Source: Scatomonas sp963930955 (GTDB lineage Bacteria; Bacillota; Clostridia; Lachnospirales; Lachnospiraceae). From it: a stretch of DNA of 64,000 nucleotides. Below the pieces are notes generated by a model, which did no database searches, was not told where the DNA came from, and worked only from the letters and a program-made list of their open reading frames with translations. This document shows, piece by piece, positions 59,842 through 64,000 of the stretch (within the stretch, counting starts at the first letter, position 1; each line of letters begins with the position of its first letter). The stretch covers positions 2,813,257-2,877,256 of the forward strand of contig OZ006967.1 of NCBI GenBank assembly GCA_963930955.1, given 5' to 3'. The translations under genes were made by a program, and so were the position numbers.

Positions 59842-59875
59842 ACGTAAGCCTCCTTCCAATCTCAAACTGTCGCAC

Positions 59876-59905
59876 AGTATAACACACATCCGATAGACTT
59901 GTCAA
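59876..59905 (-). promoter_or_regulatory. Promoter of the efflux transcript
   Basis: TTGACA (59905-59900) and TATACT (59881-59876) on the minus strand, 18-bp spacer. The transcript would carry about 270 nt of leader before the efflux start. Confidence 0.82.
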
Positions 59906-59955
59906 CCATTTTTAACCTTGTTTTCCATCTTGTTTTTCCATCTCTTACGGGCAGT

Positions 59956-60036
59956 AGCAAAGCCAGGCGAGCCAGTCAACGGTCAAGATGAACGGCGCTT
60001 TCAGCGCCGCCGTTGACAGTCTCGCCCGTCTTTGCT
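59956..60036. repeat. Large inverted repeat (possible origin)
   Basis: Arms of 27 nt (59956-59982 and 60010-60036) match at 23 positions, with an inner CGGCGC/GCGCCG stem. The whole 81 bp could extrude as a cruciform. Near the element's right end; a single-strand or replication origin is possible. Confidence 0.6.
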
Positions 60037-60049
60037 AATGGGTAATCAA

Positions 60050-60080
60050 GGCGGGAAAGCCATTTTAGGGCTTTCCCGCC
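60050..60080. repeat. Perfect hairpin GGCGGGAAAGCC
   Basis: GGCGGGAAAGCC (60050-60061) pairs exactly with GGCTTTCCCGCC (60069-60080) around a 7-nt loop. It directly follows the 81-bp repeat. Confidence 0.75.
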
Positions 60081-60628
60081 CATTTCAATTTTGGGAGAAG
60101 AAAGGCCCCAAAATGAACGAGTGCGGCCAAACACTTTTAGGGATTGGCCACCTTGTCCACCCATCCAGCGGGGCGGCGGGGAACGGTCAAGGCCGGGCGT
60201 CAGCCCATTCATTTCAGCCTTGACGGTTTCCTGCCGTCCTGCTACTTTTCCCGGAGTGTGGCCACACATCTGGTCACGGTGTCCAGAGCTTTGGGACTTT
60301 TTGTCCCATAGGCCGGGGGCGGAGGACGAGGGACGGGGGCTTTCATAATACGCCCTGTCTGCTGCTGAAATCAGCCCTTTGTTTCCGGCTTACCAGCCCC
60401 AAACAAAGCCCTGCTTTCCTGCCGCGTCAAATGCCCTTGCCCTCCCCGGCGGCAACGGTATTTTCAGGGCAACGCCGACAGAGCGTATAACACACTACAC
60501 TTTGCTCCGCAAAGTCGTGTGCCAAATGGGGCGCTGCCCCCTTTGGAAACCCCCGCAACAAACAGGTGCTATGCACCCAGCCGGGAGCATAGCGCCGTTT
60601 GTTGTCAGCAGCCCGTTTCACGGTCTGC
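60081..60628. other. Gene-free right arm of the element
   Basis: No convincing gene is seen here on either strand. It holds several short hairpins (for example TGGGAC/GTCCCA at 60292-60308) and ends at the right terminal repeat. The whole gene-free stretch runs from 59601 to 60816, including the efflux leader and the two repeats before it. Confidence 0.6.
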
Positions 60629-60648
60629 GTGTAGTTCCTTGTAAACTG
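60629..60648 (-). repeat. Right terminal inverted repeat of the element
   Basis: GTGTAGTTCCTTGTAAACTG, complement of the left end with one mismatch. The next gene starts about 170 bp beyond. Confidence 0.8.
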
Positions 60649-60702
60649 ACCTAAAAAGGACTATAAATAATCACTTTAACAGAAAAAGCGAGAAAGAAAT
60701 TA

Positions 60703-60756
60703 GTCAAGTATGTTTTGCCGAATCGTACTTGACCATTTTTGATTCTGTGATATAAT
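60703..60756 (+). promoter_or_regulatory. Promoter with inverted repeat for the ATPase gene
   Basis: TTGACC at 60729-60734 and TATAAT at 60751-60756, 16-bp spacer. GTCAAGTA (60703-60710) pairs exactly with TACTTGAC (60726-60733), covering the -35, so a repressor could act here. Confidence 0.65.
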
Positions 60757-60816
60757 AACCTCACGAAGCTCTAAAAAAGCAAAACTTTTAAGATGGCAGA
60801 CGGGAGGACAACGGCC

Positions 60817-62211
60817 ATGTTTATCGGCAGAGAGCGTGAACTTATGGCGCTGAATAAGCTGTACGAATCAGATAAGTTTGAGTTTATAGTGATCTATGGC
60901 CGCCGCCGTGTCGGCAAAACGGCGCTGATCAGTCGCTTTATAGAGGATAAAAACGCCATCTATTTCATGGGCATCGAGAGCAACGCAAAGCAGAACCTCG
61001 AAAATTTCAGCAGGAGCATTCTAAGCTTCCACACCGGTATAGACGCCGAAACCTCGTTCCTGTCTTTTCAGGCAGCTTTGGAGTATGTGTTCAAGCTGTC
61101 CGAAAAGGAGCGAATCATTCTAGCCATCGACGAATACCCTTATGTCGCCCGGTCGTCGAAAAGTCTCGCTTCCACCATCCAGCTTTTGATCGACCAATAC
61201 AAAGATACTTCCAAGCTGATGCTGATCCTCTGCGGCTCATCCATGTCCTATATGGAAGACCACGTCCTTGCCTACAAAGCGCCGCTTTACGGCAGACGGA
61301 CAGCGCAGATGAAAATTCTCCCCTTTGACTTTGAGGAGACCTGCCATTATTTCAAAAATTTCACCGCTGAAGAGAAAGCCTATGTGTACGGCATTGTCGG
61401 CGGTACACCGCAGTATCTGCTTCAGATGAGCGATAAGCTGAGCATTGAGGACAATATCAAAAATACATTCCTGAGTCCCACCTCCGCCCTGTTTGAGGAG
61501 CCGGAAAACCTGCTCAAGCAGGAGGTTCGGGAACCGGCGCTCTACAATGCGATTATCACGGCAATTGCCACCGGCGCTTCCCGTATGTCGGAGATTTCCG
61601 GAAAGGTCGGCGAAAGCACCAACATTTGCTCCGCCTATGCAAAAAATCTGATCTCCCTCGGCATCATCGAAAAAGAGACGCCCTATGGGGAAAAGGCGTC
61701 CCGCAAAGCAATCTATTCGATTGCGGACAACATGTTCCGCTTCTGGTATCGCTTTGTACCAGAGAACAATTCGATCATCGCCCGAGGCGCTGCCGATTTG
61801 GCCTACAAGCGCATTGAGCCGCACCTGTCCGACTATATGGGCAAAGTGTTTGAGGAAATCTGCAAGCAGTATCTCTGGAAACAACTGCTCTCTGGCGAAT
61901 GTCCGGTGGAGTTTTCCTCGCTCGGCCGCTGGTGGGGCAGCGATCCCAGGGAAAAGCGTCAGGCGGAAATCGATATTCTTGCGGAACAGGATAAAAACAC
62001 CGCCCTTTTCGGAGAGTGCAAATGGATAAATGAGAAAGTCGATCTCGGTATTTTGGAAACTCTCGTAAAGCGCAGTGAGCTGTTCTCCTACAAGAATGTC
62101 CGCTACTATCTCTTTGCTAAAACCGGCTTTACCAAAGGCTGTACCGACCGGGCAAAAGAGATGAGAAATGTGACGCTGGTGAGGTATGAGGATATTGTGA
62201 GTGGGATATAA
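60817..62211 (+). CDS. Archaeal-type ATPase with a C-terminal nuclease-like (DUF234) domain
   Basis: A 464-residue protein. Walker A is in IVIYGRRRVGKTALISRF and Walker B in RIILAIDEYPYVARS, with sensor LILCGSSMSYM. A winged helix follows (MSEISGKVGESTNICSAYAK). The C-terminal region contains RQAEIDILAEQ and LFGECKWINEKV, the Asp and Glu-x-Lys pattern of PD-(D/E)xK nucleases. ATG 60817 has GGGAGG 10 nt upstream. Function is unknown; a defence or toxin role has been suggested for such ATPases but is not shown here. Confidence 0.87.
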   Translation: MFIGRERELMALNKLYESDKFEFIVIYGRRRVGKTALISRFIEDKNAIYFMGIESNAKQNLENFSRSILSFHTGIDAETSFLSFQAALEYVFKLSEKERIILAIDEYPYVARSSKSLASTIQLLIDQYKDTSKLMLILCGSSMSYMEDHVLAYKAPLYGRRTAQMKILPFDFEETCHYFKNFTAEEKAYVYGIVGGTPQYLLQMSDKLSIEDNIKNTFLSPTSALFEEPENLLKQEVREPALYNAIITAIATGASRMSEISGKVGESTNICSAYAKNLISLGIIEKETPYGEKASRKAIYSIADNMFRFWYRFVPENNSIIARGAADLAYKRIEPHLSDYMGKVFEEICKQYLWKQLLSGECPVEFSSLGRWWGSDPREKRQAEIDILAEQDKNTALFGECKWINEKVDLGILETLVKRSELFSYKNVRYYLFAKTGFTKGCTDRAKEMRNVTLVRYEDIVSGI

Positions 62212-62226
62212 TTTCATATTTGAAAG

Positions 62227-62238
62227 AGAAGCCTCCTT
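62227..62238. repeat. Hairpin arm separated by the IS element (partner 63758-63769)
   Basis: AGAAGCCTCCTT here is the exact complement of AAGGAGGCTTCT at 63758-63769. The insertion sequence lies between. The arms could be the two sides of an original terminator stem into whose loop the element jumped. Confidence 0.55.
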
Positions 62239-62251
62239 TGAGAGACCGTTT

Positions 62252-63722
62252 CAAGTTTTGTGTAAATTCAAAAAACTGATATAAGATATGTCATTCGTTA
62301 CTCTGGGCAGAGCCGATTTTTTTGAGGTTCTGCCCTTGCTTGTATTATAATGCCGTTTCTGGACATGTCAAGCAGGGCTGGCCCAGCCAGCCCTGCCAGG
62401 CCAGAAACAGCTTATAATCCAGATAATCGTTCTTCGAAAAATATCTCCAGCTGCGAATGGATCTGCCCCCAATCCTGTCGGTGTCCGGTCCATTTTTTCG
62501 TGATATCCATCATGGCCAGATACAGCATTTTCAGGAGACTCTCATCGGAAGGGAATACCGTCTTAGATTTCGTGACCTTCCGCAGCTGCCGGTTAAATCC
62601 CTCGATGGCATTCGTGGTATAGATTAAGCGGCGGACCGCTTCAGGATACTTGAAATATGTTGAAAGATTTGCCCAGTTGTCTTTCCAGGATTTCGCTATT
62701 TTCGGGTATTTTCCGCTCCATTTCTCATCAAAGCCATCCAGTTCAGCCAGTGCGATTTCTTCTGTTGGGGCTGCATATACACGCTTCAGATCAGCCATCA
62801 GCGGTTTGAGCTCCTTGTAGGAAACAAACTTTGTCGTATTCCGGATCTGATGGATAATGCATTGCTGGATCTCCGTATCTGGAAAAACAGCTTCAATTGC
62901 CTGAGGAAAGCCTGTCAGACCGTCTACGCATGCGATCAGGATATCTTCTACGCCACGGTTCTTCAGTCCATTCAAAATGGAAAGCCAGAACTTTGCACTC
63001 TCATTTTGTCCTACATACATGCCGAGCACGTCTTTATGTCCTTCCATGTCGATTCCTATAGCGATATAAACCGCACGTTTTACAATCCTGCCTTCATTGC
63101 GCACATGGTAATGGATGGCATCCATGAAAACGACCGCATAGATTGCCTCCAAAGGTCTTTCCTGCCATTCTTTTACGATGGGAAGAATCTTATCTGTGAT
63201 CCTGCTGATGGTACTGTCAGAAATCTCGATGTCATAGAGTTCCCGCATATGGCTTTCGATATCATTCGTGGTCATTCCTTTGGCATACATGGAGATGATC
63301 TTTTCTTCCATGTCTTGAGTGACCGTATTCTGATACTTTTTGACGATCTGTGGTTCAAACTCACCTTTCCGGTCTCTTGGAACATCAATCTCCATATCGC
63401 CGTAACTGGTATGCATAGTCTTCTGAGAATGGCCATTTCTGGAATTATCCGTTTCCTTGTTCCGATAATCATACTTGGAATATCCCAGTTCCTCATCCAT
63501 TTCCTGATCCAGGGCACCTTCCAGGATGATGGACATCATATCCCGCATGATAGAGTTGACATCCGTTCCATCCTTGAGCTTTACATTGTTTTCTTTCAGG
63601 TAGTTGCCCATCATTTCCCGAAGAGCTGCTTTTTGTGGGGTATCTTTTTTCCTTGCCATAAAATAAACCTCCAAACTGGTAAGTCTATCTTACATCAGTT
63701 TGAAGGTTTACACAAACTTTGG
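62252..63722. mobile_element. IS256-family insertion sequence
   Basis: About 1.47 kb with one transposase. The ends are imperfect inverted repeats: left from 62252 (CAAGTTTTGTGTAAATTC, then AAACTGATATAAGAT) and right from 63722 inward (CAAAGTTTGTGTAAACCTTC, then AAACTGATGTAAGAT). Exact boundaries and target duplication could not be fixed. Confidence 0.85.
62412..63659 (-). CDS. IS256-family transposase
   Basis: A 415-residue DDE transposase. It has the N-terminal zinc-ribbon-free IS256 region (DEELGYSKYDYRNKETDNSR), the first Asp in VVFMDAIHYHVRNEGRIV, the second in LIACVDGLTGFPQAIEAVFP and the Glu in TTNAIEGFNRQLRKVTKSK. GGAGG precedes ATG 63659. Length matches the family, so it is probably active. 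Confidence 0.95.
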   Translation of the reverse strand: MARKKDTPQKAALREMMGNYLKENNVKLKDGTDVNSIMRDMMSIILEGALDQEMDEELGYSKYDYRNKETDNSRNGHSQKTMHTSYGDMEIDVPRDRKGEFEPQIVKKYQNTVTQDMEEKIISMYAKGMTTNDIESHMRELYDIEISDSTISRITDKILPIVKEWQERPLEAIYAVVFMDAIHYHVRNEGRIVKRAVYIAIGIDMEGHKDVLGMYVGQNESAKFWLSILNGLKNRGVEDILIACVDGLTGFPQAIEAVFPDTEIQQCIIHQIRNTTKFVSYKELKPLMADLKRVYAAPTEEIALAELDGFDEKWSGKYPKIAKSWKDNWANLSTYFKYPEAVRRLIYTTNAIEGFNRQLRKVTKSKTVFPSDESLLKMLYLAMMDITKKWTGHRQDWGQIHSQLEIFFEERLSGL

Positions 63723-63822
63723 GATACTCCCTCCTTTTGACGCTATGATGCGGGTCGAAGGAGGCTTCTATATGAATAGGATTAAGCCCGTCCCAGACTT
63801 CAAAACTTTGGCGGGCCTATTC

Positions 63823-64000
63823 TTAGTTCCACTCGTCCATCAAAAGGAAATCGCGAATATTCCGATGCTTGATACCGCCCCTGCCCATGTCAAATTCGTC
63901 CAGCGAAACAACATACTTCGGGAAGTTGTCGCGGATGGAATCATAAGCCCCAAACTCCCGGGCAATGGTTTCTTCCGACGCAAGGAGATACGCCACCTGA
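63823..64000 (-). CDS. C-terminal end of a DUF4143-type ATPase (runs off the window)
   Basis: The last 59 codons read VAYLLASEETIAREFGAYDS, then IRDNFPKYVVSLDEFDMGRG and IKHRNIRDFLLMDEWN, then stop. This is the usual tail of AAA ATPases with a DUF4143 domain, common in gut anaerobes. It is a separate family from the 60817 gene. An AATAGG/CTATT hairpin lies just downstream. Confidence 0.82.
   Translation of the reverse strand, partial: QVAYLLASEETIAREFGAYDSIRDNFPKYVVSLDEFDMGRGGIKHRNIRDFLLMDEWN

Larger units (their letters stand above)
53035..60648. mobile_element. Integrative mobilizable element, about 7.6 kb, with inverted ends
   Basis: The left end CAGTTTACAAGGGACTACAC (53035-53054) and the reverse complement of the right end (60629-60648) differ at one of 20 positions. 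Between them lie a serine recombinase, a MobV-type relaxase, a Rep-like protein, a cysteine-rich protein, an XRE regulator, a Mef-like efflux pump and an inverted-repeat-rich stretch at the right end. No conjugation (type IV secretion) genes are present, so it would need a helper. The ends are inferred from the repeats, with no flanking duplication seen. Confidence 0.78.

Noticed and set aside
53020..60665. Direct repeat (attL/attR core) around the mobile element
   Set aside because: Sequences just outside the inverted ends do not match in the same orientation, so no core duplication can be claimed.
62239..63757. Target-site duplication flanking the IS256 element
   Set aside because: CCTCCTTTGA on the left and CCTCCTTTTGA on the right look alike but are not identical and do not abut the inverted repeats.

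Overview
The window looks like a chromosome segment of a gut Firmicute, most likely a Lachnospiraceae-type anaerobe. Supporting signs are near-consensus sigma-A promoters and AGGAGG ribosome binding sites, a large Gram-positive-type SRP RNA, a YyaC-type sporulation protein, [FeFe]-hydrogenase maturases, and a fucose/propanediol microcompartment in a fairly GC-rich backbone. No species assignment is made.

Layout. 1-5.5 kb: uvrC (partial), ftsH, hydG, hydE and an unrecognised partner, all on the minus strand. 5.5-8.9 kb: a J-domain protein, a DUF5685-like protein, a zinc-ribbon membrane protein and a HAD phosphatase. 8.9-15.4 kb: a minus-strand operon for a tagatose/galactitol-type route (GatY-like aldolase, a LacI regulator fused in frame to an FGGY sugar kinase, GatD-like dehydrogenase, PfkB kinase, aldo/keto reductase). 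It has a TTGACA-17-TATGAT promoter and a perfect 22-bp CG-centred palindrome just downstream of it. 15.5-36.6 kb: fucU, then a large bacterial microcompartment (BMC) locus for L-fucose. It holds the L-fuculose-phosphate aldolase, PduP, PduL, PduQ, PduS, a Zn alcohol dehydrogenase, four single-BMC-domain proteins, PduT, PduU, PduN, a PduV/EutP GTPase, B12-dependent diol dehydratase PduCDE, reactivase PduGH, a cobalamin adenosyltransferase, fucI, a DeoR regulator and an AraC regulator. 36.6-50.4 kb: mostly housekeeping genes (TM/beta-propeller-like protein, LysM protein, yyaC, split transketolase, transaldolase-type aldolase, LacI regulator, recR, ybaB, dnaX, pfkA, SRP RNA, prolyl-tRNA editing protein). 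50.4-53.0 kb: a small Rrf2-controlled cluster with a frameshifted DUF1638 gene. 53.035-60.648 kb: an integrative/mobilizable element with 20-bp inverted ends, a serine recombinase, a MobV-type relaxase, a Rep-like protein, an XRE regulator and a Mef-like efflux pump behind a leader-peptide/attenuator region. 60.7-64 kb: an archaeal-type ATPase with a nuclease-like tail, an IS256-family insertion sequence and the end of a DUF4143-type ATPase.

How the parts fit. FucI isomerises L-fucose and FucU interconverts its anomers. A kinase not clearly present here would phosphorylate fuculose. The encapsulated aldolase FucA splits L-fuculose-1-P into DHAP and L-lactaldehyde, which an alcohol dehydrogenase reduces to 1,2-propanediol. 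PduCDE dehydrates this to propionaldehyde. PduP and PduL convert it to propionyl-phosphate and an alcohol dehydrogenase makes 1-propanol, recycling NAD and CoA inside the shell. Amphipathic tags on FucA, PduP, PduD, PduL and the Zn dehydrogenase support co-encapsulation. The most notable points are the pairing of a fuculose aldolase-type BMC with a B12-dependent rather than glycyl-radical dehydratase, a shell protein with a second upstream start that adds an 81-residue tail, the regulator-kinase fusion, and the attenuator in front of the efflux gene.
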